DNA from: Agriotes lineatus
Lineage: Eukaryota; Arthropoda; Insecta; Coleoptera; Elateridae
DNA: 64,000 nt
Assembly (NCBI GenBank): GCA_940337035.1
Contig: CALNHX010001933.1
Coordinates: 127,873 to 191,872 of the forward strand
Direction: 5' to 3'
Shown: piece by piece, positions 31,493-41,910 of the stretch
Layout of the letters: each line of letters starts with the position of its first letter
Numbering within the stretch: position 1 is the first letter of the stretch
Translations under genes and position numbers: made by a program
The notes under the pieces: generated by a model
Seen by the model: only the letters and a program-made list of their open reading frames with translations
Database searches by the model: none
Told to the model about the DNA's origin: nothing

Positions 31493-31975
31493 CTGACGTG
31501 GAGAACATCGAAATCGTCATTAAAACAGGCGAAATCGGCAGTAACGTAATTCATTGTTTTACGACTATTTTTAGGTGGTGGGATGGCAGATAGGTGACAG
31601 AAAACGTCAACATAACCTACAAAAATTGTTTAATATTTTGAATATCACGAAATATCCTTAATGTGTATATTTGCTAAATTCCACAGTTGTGATAAAAAGT
31701 TAAACTTCAGTGCCTTGGTACTCAAATAACTATTTTTTGAAATCGGCAGTGAAGAACGTCGAAATCGTCATTAAAATGCAAGAAATCGGCGGTGAAGTAA
31801 TTCATTGTTTTAAGACCCTTTGTAGGTAGCGTGGTGATAGGTAGGTAACAGGAAACGTCAACATAACCTACAAGGGTTGCCTAAAAATGTTTAATTTACT
31901 TTCTTGGTTAAAAAAAACATAGTGTGTCCCTCAGTACCAAAGTTTAACTCTTTAACGCGAATGCGGCAAATAAAC
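31493..31975 (+). repeat. Two tandem units of a ~250-bp repeat
   Basis: CGAAATCGTCATTAAAA starts at 31509 and 31761 (period 252). Both units continue GTAATTCATTGTTTTA and AACGTCAACATAACCTACAA. A third unit lies at 36000-36310, inside the hAT element. Confidence 0.8.
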
Positions 31976-33100
31976 CACATGAGGTATACAAATAAATATT
32001 TCTAATATCTTTCATGAGGTATCGAGTATATATGTCAAATATTTTGCATTCTGGTCATTTCTGCGTATTATAGTAACTCTCAATATGTCCGAACTACCAG
32101 TTCATTCATCTTACACAAACAATAATAATGAATTATCTTGTCAATAAAATATGAAACGGATTGTCCTTGTCAAAGACACAGTTAAATGAGTCTCACAAAG
32201 CGTCTCGACAGGGACTAAAACAACGACTGAAAACATTTGTAAATGACGTTACCTAATTCAACTGTGGAGTCACGGTTATAGTTATTAACGTCATTAGGCC
32301 GATATATACGAAATAGCGGACGCGTTTTTGTAAACCAAGGCGATAGCCGAGGTTTATAATCAATAAAGTCCATTATTTGCATATCGGTCGTGTGTCATAA
32401 TAAAATTCTATACATTTTAAGAAAAAATTATTAAACTAAGTAATGATCAATACAGTCTGTTTATAAACTCTTCCCTAGCAACCGCTCTCCGAGATGTTGC
32501 AATTTTTCTTACAAACACTTCATTTTTTAAAGATCATGTGACCCTTGACGGCCGACGACTGTAAGAATTACTTTTCATTTGTTTGTTTAGTTCAATTAAA
32601 ATATAATAACGGTGTAGTATTATGAAAAAAAAAACGATAACAGTCTGTAAGAAACATCCACCTTCTCCATGACAATACCACGTGCCATACCTCCATTTTG
32701 ACTCAAAATGAGCTTCGAACTGAAATTGAACTTTCTGGATTTATGCTTAGGGGTCGTCATGTTTTTAGACAATTGATAGGGATGAGATATGAAGATGGTG
32801 GTGACAAAGTGAAGAATTTTGTACAAAACTGGCCCAAAAACTCAGTCAAATGACTTCTACTTTAGAGGTACATATTATAAAGTGTATCACAAGAAAGCGT
32901 AAGTGCGTTAACTTAGAGAGAGAATAGAATTGATAATAAGAGGAGGAAGAAGAAATTGAAAGTTCACTTAGTTACAAAGCTTTCACAGCGATGACAAACT
33001 TGTTTGGGTCTGTGGCACGCATTATTTATAATTCATTATATTCTCTTGGAAATACAACACGTGTTATGATTGATAAAAGAAGATAAAAAACGTGAAACCA
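31976..33100. other. Anonymous sequence with one hairpin
   Basis: Apart from the hairpin at 32295-32392, nothing recognised. A minus frame at 32826-32620 has no domain. Confidence 0.4.
32295..32392. repeat. Palindromic hairpin, ~98 bp
   Basis: GGCCGATAT, AAATAGCGGAC and TAAACCAAGGC on the left pair with GCCGAGGTTTA, GTCCATTATTT and ATATCGGTC on the right around a GATA loop. The stem has several mismatches. Confidence 0.7.
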
Positions 33101-33104
33101 AAGC

Positions 33105-33143
33105 GATACATTCAACTCGTCCTTCGGACTTGTTGATGTATTA
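33105..33143. repeat. Short hairpin
   Basis: GATACATTCAACTCGTCC and GGACTTGTTGATGTATTA pair across a three-base loop with few mismatches. Confidence 0.65.
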
Positions 33144-33173
33144 CTTATCTCTAGGGTAAAGGAATATTACCCT

Positions 33174-33496
33174 ACATAGCAACCATAACCATACAGCAAC
33201 AGATAAACTATTGAACAAATCACGGATGTTATGAATCATAACAGCCTTAGAAGTATTAAAATACTCGCTCTACGAGCTCGGATTTCAAAACATCTGCGGC
33301 AGTTATGATACTCATAACATTCCTAGATATGTTAATAGCTATTACCGGTTTCAGGATATTAAGCCTTTGTTTACATATATAAAAGTAGCTGGTAAATAAG
33401 TCATAACTGTATCTGTACGGTAATAATCGTTTACCGAACATGGCAACCATTACCATACTGAATCCGATAAACTATTCAAGAAACCATGGATGTTAT
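33174..33496 (+). repeat. Tandem duplication, copy 1 and first part of copy 2
   Basis: Copy 1 (33174-33434) has GGATGTTATGAATCATAACA, ACATCTGCGGCAGTTATGA and ATAACATTCCTAGA. Copy 2 starts near 33435 and is broken at 33496 by the hAT element. Confidence 0.85.
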
Positions 33497-35633
33497 CAGA
33501 GCTGGGCAGTAATTAATTACTTTTTAATTAAATTACTAATTAAATTCCTTTCTGTTTATTTGCCTTGGAATTGAATTACTTTTCAAAATGCGGTAATTGT
33601 AATTGGGAATTGCCATCTTTGTTAGAAAGTACTTGAAAATTACTTTTTAAAAGTAATTAATTACTGCATTCAATTACTCAATTACTTTCGTGTAATTAAA
33701 TTCTTCTAAAGTATTTAAATTACTTTATAGGTATTTGAATTACTTGTGGTAATTGAAATTACTCGAGGTAATTGAATTACTTTGTGGTATTTCAATTACT
33801 GAATTACTGACCTCGATAGGATGCTAAATCTCCAGAATGCATAAATTAAGGTCTTATTAAGTTACATATTAAGCAAATCGCAGGGTATTCCCCGCGCAAT
33901 ATATGCCTAATTTATTATTTCCTCTAACGAGTCGAATAACAGCAACTTCTGCAATTTGTATGACGCGTCCACGAGTATTAGTGCGTGTATCTGTAGCTTG
34001 TAATAGTGACACATTTATTGTGATAGACGCTAAGTGTAAGACGCTATAAGAATATTTGCGGTAAGTACATTACAGATTACAATACCTACGGTAAAATAAT
34101 AATTTTAAATAGCTTCATTAGATGATATTGGTTCATAATGATTATTTATTCATTTCAATTGCTTGTTTTAAACGATCCGTGCAAGTGTAACAGACCTTAA
34201 GGCCATAAAATTACGTTTTTGAGTGAGGAATTGAATTAAACGGACAAAATCCGATAACAACATTTAAACAGCGGAAAACACATATATAAAATGTAAAGTC
34301 CGTTTCAATTTCACATGACACCAAGTAGGCGTTGAAATTAAGAACGTTTTTTAAAACAGTGTAGAAAAAGTGTCAGTTTAAATGTTAGGTTATAAATGTT
34401 TGACACATCAGCTTTAGCTTTAAGTATTGAAAATGCAATATATTTTTTTTTGAAGGTACTGCCTCAAAAAGGATTTGTTTTAGCGACAACGTGTTGCTGT
34501 TCACATAATATTTTTCGTGAGTTCACGATTTTAAATTTATAGCCCATGCTTTTGACTATCCTTCATACTGCACTACGAGATCCATTGTACTGTAGTTCTT
34601 CTTTCGCATAATTTAAAAGATCTTGCACAGTAAAGTACTAATTTTTTAATGAAAATTCCAAATTTTTAATTGTAGGTCTTCTTTAAATGTGAAATTCCAA
34701 ATTTTGCGTTTTTTTAATTATTTCCCGTCTTTGTTGTAGCCAAATTAGGTTCATCTTACGCAATTGTGTACACCTTTGCTCTGGATACCTATCAGAAAAA
34801 TAATAAGAATTGATATTTTGTTTTAAAATTTCAGAAGTTACCTAATACATGTTTAATAACTATTTGTATTACTATTTACTAGGGAGGAAAATGTATCATT
34901 CCCTCCCGCAGATGTAGTTTAGTTCTTCAGAGTTTGCGAGAACAGTACCTAATCAATTTATTGTAATCATGCAAGGGACGAAATGACGTTTTAGTCCAGA
35001 GTTATACATACAACACTTTTACATTTTATGATGAGACTATCTCTTGTGATCAGCTGCATTAAAAAATATTTAAATATGAAAACCAGGAGGCTAGCTGATT
35101 TATTATTAATCATAATCACATTGTCTCCCGTCTCTGATGGCAACGGCAGTCAATGTATTATATTCCCTCCCACTGCCATTGGAAACCAACCAGGGACCCA
35201 AACGTATATTTTCCCTATACCCCCAACAGGCGACAGAAAATGTCACTAAAGGGGTAAAAAAAGTATTTTTGAACAGAGCCAACAAAAAATGCTCAAGTTG
35301 GGCCAATTGGATCGTTCTTCTACAAAATCTAAATAGAAATTTGCTGTCAAACACTTAAGAAATCCAATGCCCACCCTGTATACTTAGGTAAGTTACATAT
35401 TTTCGTCATTCAGCCTGATCTTAAGTGTATTTAATAATAGATTGTTCTACAAGTTAAGAAAAGTGAAAGTTTTTCAACGTTTAATTTACGAGCGAGTGAT
35501 GCAAAGGGAGTGGATTAATTTATCACGAACATGGAAAAATCGCTTTATAACATATTCAGCGTGCTATTTTTTCTAATATCATTACAAAATCTAGCCAAAA
35601 TTAAATTCGACATTTCTTCATATTCGAAAAATT

Positions 35634-35895
35634 TTTTTTTTATTATACCTGCATCAGAATCGCCGTTTAAAGCACGCCTGAGCGTGCGAAAATAGGCGAT
35701 TAAAGCTCGCCGAGCTTTAAAGGTTGTCAAGGAAACCACTGAATGCAACAACGGACGTGAACGCGACAAAAACGTAAACAATTCTCGTAACTATAGTAGC
35801 AATATTATTATGCTCTCTCGATTTATCACGACAAAAATTATTTCTAAGTTTTTAGTACGTAATTTATTTCCAGTATTGCAGGTATAATAAAAAAT
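35634..35895. repeat. MITE inside the hAT element
   Basis: TTTTTTATTATACCTGCA at the left recurs inverted as TGCAGGTATAATAAAAAA near 35876-35893. The interior has two perfect small hairpins, GCACGCctgaGCGTGC and AAAGCTCgccGAGCTTT. Confidence 0.7.
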
Positions 35896-36000
35896 AGCGT
35901 AAAGTATTCGTGGATAACTGGCTACGCCGTCGTGCTCGAAATCTCGCGCGTGTTACAAGACTTTTTTATCCACTCATACTTTAATATACTATTTTTAATT
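35887..36000. repeat. Adjacent hairpin repeat
   Basis: AAAAAATAGCGTAAAGTATT and CGTGGATAA at 35888-35916 pair with TTATCCACTCATACTTTAAT and ATACTATTTTTA at 35967-35999. The loop contains CTCGAAATCTCGCGCG. Confidence 0.7.
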
Positions 36001-36310
36001 GACAGTATAGAACGTCGAAATCGTCAAATAAAATACGAGAAATTGGCAGTGAAGTAATCCATTGTTTTACAACTTTTTGTAGGCGGCTGGGCGATAGGTA
36101 AACGTCAACCGACGTCAACGTAACCTATAAAAGTTGGTTAAAACGTTGTAACTTCGCGATTTCTCGATTTAAAAAAACAACGTACCCCTGGGCACTGGAA
36201 GTTTCATTTCAATCCTTGTGTGGTTTATTTGCTTTGGCTCTTCGGGCCTCGGCAACTAAATACACAATCGTGATAAAAAGCTCAACTTTAGTGATAACTT
36301 ATGTGGAAAA
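36000..36310 (+). repeat. Third unit of the ~250-bp repeat
   Basis: CGAAATCGTC at 36016, CCATTGTTTTACAAC and CGTCAACGTAACCTATAA match the units at 31493-31975 in the same orientation. Confidence 0.75.
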
Positions 36311-36908
36311 TAATATAAAAAAATATATAGATTTGAACTTCCAAGTCCCTATACCTTCTTACTGAAGGCACTTTGTACTAAAGTATATTAGGTTTAATCG
36401 GTTTATTATAACCTAAGGAATCTATGCCAAATCGGTGTCCCATTTTTTTGGGACACCCTGTATAATTGTTATCCTTGAATTTATTTATTTACTTACATCT
36501 TACATCAAAACAAACTAAAAACTTTTGGGTTTGGTGAACGATGCATGTAGCTAGAAGATTTAATTATCAAAAAATCTTCAACAGTGATACAGTATTAGGT
36601 TACTATAGTTAACAAAACATAAAAATTAAGCATTTTTAGATAACGATTACGAATCGACACGACACTAATGATAGTTGCAACTTGCAAGAAAATTCTACTA
36701 AATACAACTATATGACAATAATTTTTATTGAAAGTAATTGAAAAAGTAATTGATATTGTACAATTACAATTACTAAGTAATTGGTAATTGAATTACTATT
36801 TCCTGTGCGTAATTGAATCTCTGGTAATTAAATTACTACATTGTTCGGTAATTGGTAATTAGTAATTAATTACTTTTGAAAAGTAATTTGCCCAGCTCTG
36901 GATGTTAT

Positions 36909-37000
36909 TAATCATAACAGCCTTAGATGTCTTAACAACATCTGCGGCAGTTATGATACTTATAACATTCCTAGAATGTTAATAGCTACAACCCTCTACA
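36909..37000 (+). repeat. Tandem duplication, remainder of copy 2
   Basis: Continues AATCATAACAGCCTTAGA, ACATCTGCGGCAGTTATGA and CTTATAACATTCCTAGAA, matching copy 1 at 33236-33340. It lacks about 30 bp present in copy 1. Confidence 0.85.
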
Positions 37001-39385
37001 CCGGAAGATAATGGAAGACGTCGATTAAGTAAGTGAAGTAAAATGTTTCTCATAAAACGATATCGGTTCCTATTATTTAACGAAATGAATTCATCCATTA
37101 TGCTTACATCATCTCAATTGCAAATAAGGGGAGTCGCGCTATGAATTATTTAAAAATTGAGAATAAAATATCTGAGAACTGAACCCAGGCTGTCTCTTCT
37201 AGAAGCATGTCCGTAAATAGTTTACTTAGTAATGAACAAATATTAAACGTTTTAGAGGGTTTTAACTACTAGTTTTTATAATTACTAGAGAAGTCTCTAT
37301 GTTTCTAAAACCGCAAACAAATCAGAATTGTAAAACGTGAGAGTTGATCAAATTCTTAGAAATGATTACTGGAAAAAAACAAATATAGTTGTATTGTTGT
37401 ACACAGAAAAAATGGGGAAGTGTATAATTTTATAAAAATATTTTCGAAGCCATTGTCAAAAACTGAATTAGAGGAAGCGGATTGTTCAGCCGCGTTCGAT
37501 TTTTAAAAGTTTGTGTGGCAATTTAAGCTGAATTACACTTGAAAGTTACAATGCGACAGAATGAAATACATATGAGTAAATGCAATTGCTATGCGATAGA
37601 TGTGTAGGTAGAAACAAATTATAATTAAAGTTTTATCGAGCTTGACCAATTCATGTTGTATTTTGCATTAGTGTGAACTATTATTTGGTTTGCGACTGTG
37701 GGGGAATGGTTCCACTTGCGTTGCTTCGTGGGCAACCACTCGTAACACCGTAACTTAGTGTGGATAAACTGTATTATAATTTTTAAAACACAATGCCAAC
37801 TCGCCACGACTCGTCTCTCAAAGATACAGAATACGAATGGTAAAAAAATGCCCTTAACGGCAATTTGTGGGGGCAGAGCGGGAACTGGCTCCTCAGGTAA
37901 CGAGCCCGCTAGAATTTCCTGAAACCTAGCTCGCTGGCGAAATCTCTGTGCAAAATGCTGGCATAGCAACGGTCTGTATAAAACTCGAACAGCGATCGTG
38001 TTATTTGATGATTTGCATAAGCTATATTTATTTAACAAGTTCAACACAATTCATGAATAACCGGAATTAGATTGTGCATGTTTGAAAACATTAGCTATTT
38101 TTTATAATCCTTTGCTTTTAAAGTGAGAGTAGATTGATGCATGTGTATTGAAAAAAGTAAATTTGGGGCTTTTAAGAAATGTTATTCCGACAATTTTTTT
38201 AGACAATAGCCCTCCGCCGCTGGCGTCGGGCTGTTTCCAAGCATCATGCTTTCGGAAACTGCAATAAAATTATTTCGTAATTATCACTGTCCTTGGGATA
38301 TTATATCTGACAATATCAACATGACAATTTAATTAAAGGCTAGCAATAACATGATGACTAACAAACTATTGCTGTTATTTCCACTGATTTAAAAACAGAC
38401 GAAGATTTAAGTTTTTGAAAAATTATTCCTAACACCGAGCGAGGTACAAGAAAAAATTACACAAATAGGAAGATTCATGGAAACGGCCACATTTTTTTAA
38501 ATTACGTTTTGCGGAGGACCTCTGCCACTGACAACCAAAATAGATCTAATAAACATGTCTCTTTTAGTAACATGTGAGCAAACGAAAATGAAATCAAGCT
38601 TGGCCTTGAAAATTTAAACATATGTCGATTATTCATTCACATTATGTTGATGTTCTAAAATGAAATACACAAACATAACCTAAACCATTGCATAACTGTC
38701 ATCGACTGTCATATGTAGGAGGTAATACTCCTTATTTCATTAAGGGTAATAGCATCAAAGACGACAGTTTTAGACTGTCTGTGCTGAATTATGCTCCATG
38801 TATGTTGTAACCTTTCAAATAATAATGACTTTGGTGCGGTTGACCACCCTATCGCGTAAATAATTGCTACTTCTAGCTTGCATAATGTGATGACGACAGA
38901 TCGACCATAACATTTTTTTTGTTCGTCTTTGATTCAAACAAAGCTCCATTCTTTGGTCCACTAGTTACTTCAGTGGTGTCACAGACAAAGTGCCCATGAT
39001 CGTGCTGTTTCATAAATGGCCAAAACTGCAGATGCTTCTGTTCCAGAAACAAGTTTTGGAACTTCAAGGAGTCTTTTCCAGTCCAGTAAGGAGAACTTCT
39101 GGTGTAATTATACTCTTCAAAGGCTCCATAACTGTATAGGTTGACAATGGATAGATGAAGAGTTAACATTATATTTTTTTAGAGTGTTCGTTAATACTAC
39201 AGCAAGCTTTTCGTTTACTTAATTTTGCAAAATTAAGACTAATCGTCAAATCTTCATCAAGAAGTTCCTTCCTACCTCTCTCGTTTGGTGGTGATTCAGA
39301 AGTTGTAACAATTGCTCTAATTTTCACTTGTATAAGTTGACGGAATTGGAGGTGGTCGATTGGAACTTTCACTTATAATATCATG
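37001..39385. other. Anonymous sequence with weak open frames
   Basis: A 140-residue minus frame (38047-37625) is the longest not linked to a transposon, but it has no recognisable domain or coding bias that I can judge. Minus frames at 39372-39169 and 39169-38873 hold strings such as GRKELLDEDLTISLNFAKL and SPYWTGKDSLKFQN that look protein-like but match no family I know. They could be a decayed transposon or a host exon. Hairpins lie at 38208-38259. Confidence 0.3.
38208..38259. repeat. Two adjacent small hairpins
   Basis: AGCCC...GGGCT around a CCGCCGCTGGCG loop, then GTTTCCAAGCAT paired with ATGCTTTCGGAAAC. Confidence 0.6.
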
Positions 39386-39388
39386 AGT

Positions 39389-39518
39389 AGTCAAAGTTAT
39401 GTCGAATATTTTTGCTGTGGTATCACGAATGTCCATTGCGCTTAGGTTCGATTAGGGCGAGTGCGCTACTCACATGAGTAGTGATACCACCGCAAAAATA
39501 TTCTACTTAACTTTGACT
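39389..39518. mobile_element. 130-bp palindromic MITE
   Basis: A 38-bp left arm (AGTCAAAGTTATGTCGAATA, then TTTTTGCTGTGGTATCAC) pairs with the right arm (GTGATACCACCGCAAAAATA, then TTCTACTTAACTTTGACT) with about four mismatches. The loop contains ATTGCGCTTAGGTTCGATTA. Confidence 0.85.
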
Positions 39519-41904
39519 AAGAATGGCATTCGAGGGACTATTCAATGAACCAAACTACTTTTTAAAATTAGTTTGCAGTAAATCTAGCAACAAACTACGC
39601 AATTTCTATAGCAACAGAACACAAATATTGACTTTTTCTAATAAAAATCACATTAATTTGTTTAAAATAGTCACCTGAATACCTTCTAGGAAGATATATC
39701 CGCTGATATTTTTTTCATTGGTCAAGAAACGTCAAAATTCTGGATTTTCATTGGTCACTTTTTGACAGATGGCAGGTGAATTGAATAGTCCACATTATTT
39801 TGTCAGTCTCGCCATGTCTTTCCTAAGACCTTCGCAAATTGCCATTTGTGGTAGGTTTGCACCCTCTTTTATTTCAAATATAGCTATGCTATAACTTAGA
39901 ATTAGGTCACTTACCACATCTGTGTGGAGCAGGTTGGTTATTCTTATTTTGGATGTTTTTAAATATATTTTGAAAATTTAAATTTGGCACCTCGGCCTCG
40001 CTTGTGTTTGGGCTCTTTGTACGTTTAACTTTAGGGTGCTCTGAAACAATTTTTTGGCTTCGCCTAATTTTTTCGCCAGTTATCCAATTATTTCAGGCGT
40101 AACCTGTATATTTTTACTTGAATTATATATCCTTTGCATTTCGAATTCTTCAATTTTCCAAAGCAGCGTATTTTGTACCTGTATCAAGTTCCTTTCGTTT
40201 GCGCGATGCCCTCTCGACCCGCGCTATCTCTTATCAGAGTGCAAGCTTTCTTTTGGGCACGAATTTTTCGTCGAGGCACTTATTCTTCTCGCCTCGGGCG
40301 GAGCATTTCGCGCGGCCGAGGTTTGATTTTAATTAAGTCAAATTACGTGCGCTCAATTAATCTAATGAGCAGTGTATGTTTTCTAGGGCTGATTATGATC
40401 AGGTATGATGGCGCTTTTTTGTTTTGTTATTCGCATAGTAATTACATTTTTTCTTAGCTCTTAATTACCAATTCCATCCACGAGTTTTTCTCGGAGGTCA
40501 AGCCGCTAGCCTTATCGCATTTTCGACACCTGCTGGCGCTCTGCTTAGTTGCTGCCGTTCGAGGGTGCCTTTGCTATAATTTGCATCGACGGCGATTGCG
40601 TCCATTATGAGCAGTTCACGTCCAGCTTATGTTTCGAGGTTAGTTAGTGCTACTCCGGGATTAAATATCAAATTATCTTCAATACCTGGATTTTACTTTT
40701 ATACATTCTAAACCAGTAATTATTTGGAATTTAAATTCATACGTTTTGCCATTATTAACATGTAATGTTCAATTTCATACATGCTCTTGCTTTTTACATT
40801 TGAATTTTTATGCTTATATTTAATTATGCTCAGTATTTAAAGTTGCAATTTTGATGTATTTCGACCCTCTGTAAAAAGTACAGTCACGCTTTTCTTATCT
40901 TCAATAGCCTAACAAAAGGTTTTATTAAATGGCTGTGATAAGCTTATCCACGAATGTTTTTTGGTAAAGTTATTAAAATAACCCGAAAGGGATTCTTGAT
41001 TTTATGCGTGTCGCAACCTTCAGTTAACGTACACAACTTTGTTATCACATTATTTGCATTTTAATTATCCTGATTATTTACTACTGACACTTCAAGACTT
41101 TTTTTATTACTTATTAATTAAACGCTAGTCACTTGCAGTTTATTTCCTCTTATTATTCGAAATCTTTTGATTTCTGGCGCCCATTTCCTTTTCTTTTTTT
41201 TTGAAGACATTCTAGGGTACACAGCTGATGATTTGAACCTACGATCCAAGGCCGCCGAAATTTGAGTTAGCTAGGGCCATCGCGGTGAGTAAAGAGTTTT
41301 CAGAGCTGCCGTGGTGTATAAACTGTAGAGGGGTTGATCTGCGATTTTTCCTACCATTGCTTAATTTTATTAATTAATCGCAGGTCGGCTTCTTTATTGT
41401 TTCAGCTCGTCTTTTCCTGTGTTCTTTTTCTGTATAGCGTTTCTGTATCAAACTAAAACCGAAAACATAGACTGAGGGTTTGAAACAAAACACCACTCTT
41501 TTACACCGTGGTTTTCTCGTGTCTTGATGAAAACTTGCAATAATATTCTCATGGTTTTGGCAGGATATTGCTATACCTGTCCGCTAAATATTGGGTATTA
41601 ATTCGCCAGTAGTGCTGAAGTCGATCATCACCTGCAGGAGGAAACATATTTGTAGGTCTTTTTTCCTCTATGAGCGGTTTCGGCTTCCTTCGTTCTTGAT
41701 CAAACCATTACTGTTAGACGATCCTTGAGACCTTGAGAGATCCAGTAGTTGTTCTGCAGACGACGGACGTAGGTGAGGTTCCAGGTTGTCGCACGAAGCT
41801 AGGAACAGGTGAAGGCGGTGATACCACTTGGAGAACGCAGGCGGGTGAGGTATTTTCTTACCACTTTAATTTTTGCGTTTCAGGTAAATATTTAAGTATT
41901 TCAC
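39519..41904. other. Anonymous sequence, partly GC-richer
   Basis: No gene recognised. 40190-40330 is richer in G+C with overlapping open frames in several phases but no domain. 41700-41860, just upstream of the LINE at 41911, may be its 5' region. Confidence 0.35.
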
Positions 41905-41910
41905 TGGTAT

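Larger units (their letters stand above)
33497..36900. mobile_element. 3.4-kb hAT element with AATTAC-rich ends
   Basis: Starts CAGAGCTGGGCAGTAATTAA and ends AAGTAATTTGCCCAGCTCTG, with an 8-bp target duplication GATGTTAT at 33489-33496 and 36901-36908. About 300 bp at the left and 180 bp at the right are packed with TAATTAC/GTAATTA motifs, the kind of subterminal array that hAT transposases bind. No long open frame remains. The largest (35028-35249 plus, 35545-35781 minus) show no transposase motif, so it is non-autonomous or eroded. It contains other repeats (35634-36000 and 36000-36310) and CACCCTGTATA-type ends at 35374 and 36452. Confidence 0.92.

Noticed and set aside
37625..38047. 140-residue minus-strand open frame as a host gene
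   Set aside because: No domain, signal or family motif, and no supporting splice or promoter context. Length is within what chance can give in 64 kb.
39169..39372. Host exon pair on the minus strand (with 38873-39169)
   Set aside because: Protein-like strings, but in different frames with no recognisable family or clear splice sites, so not called as a gene.
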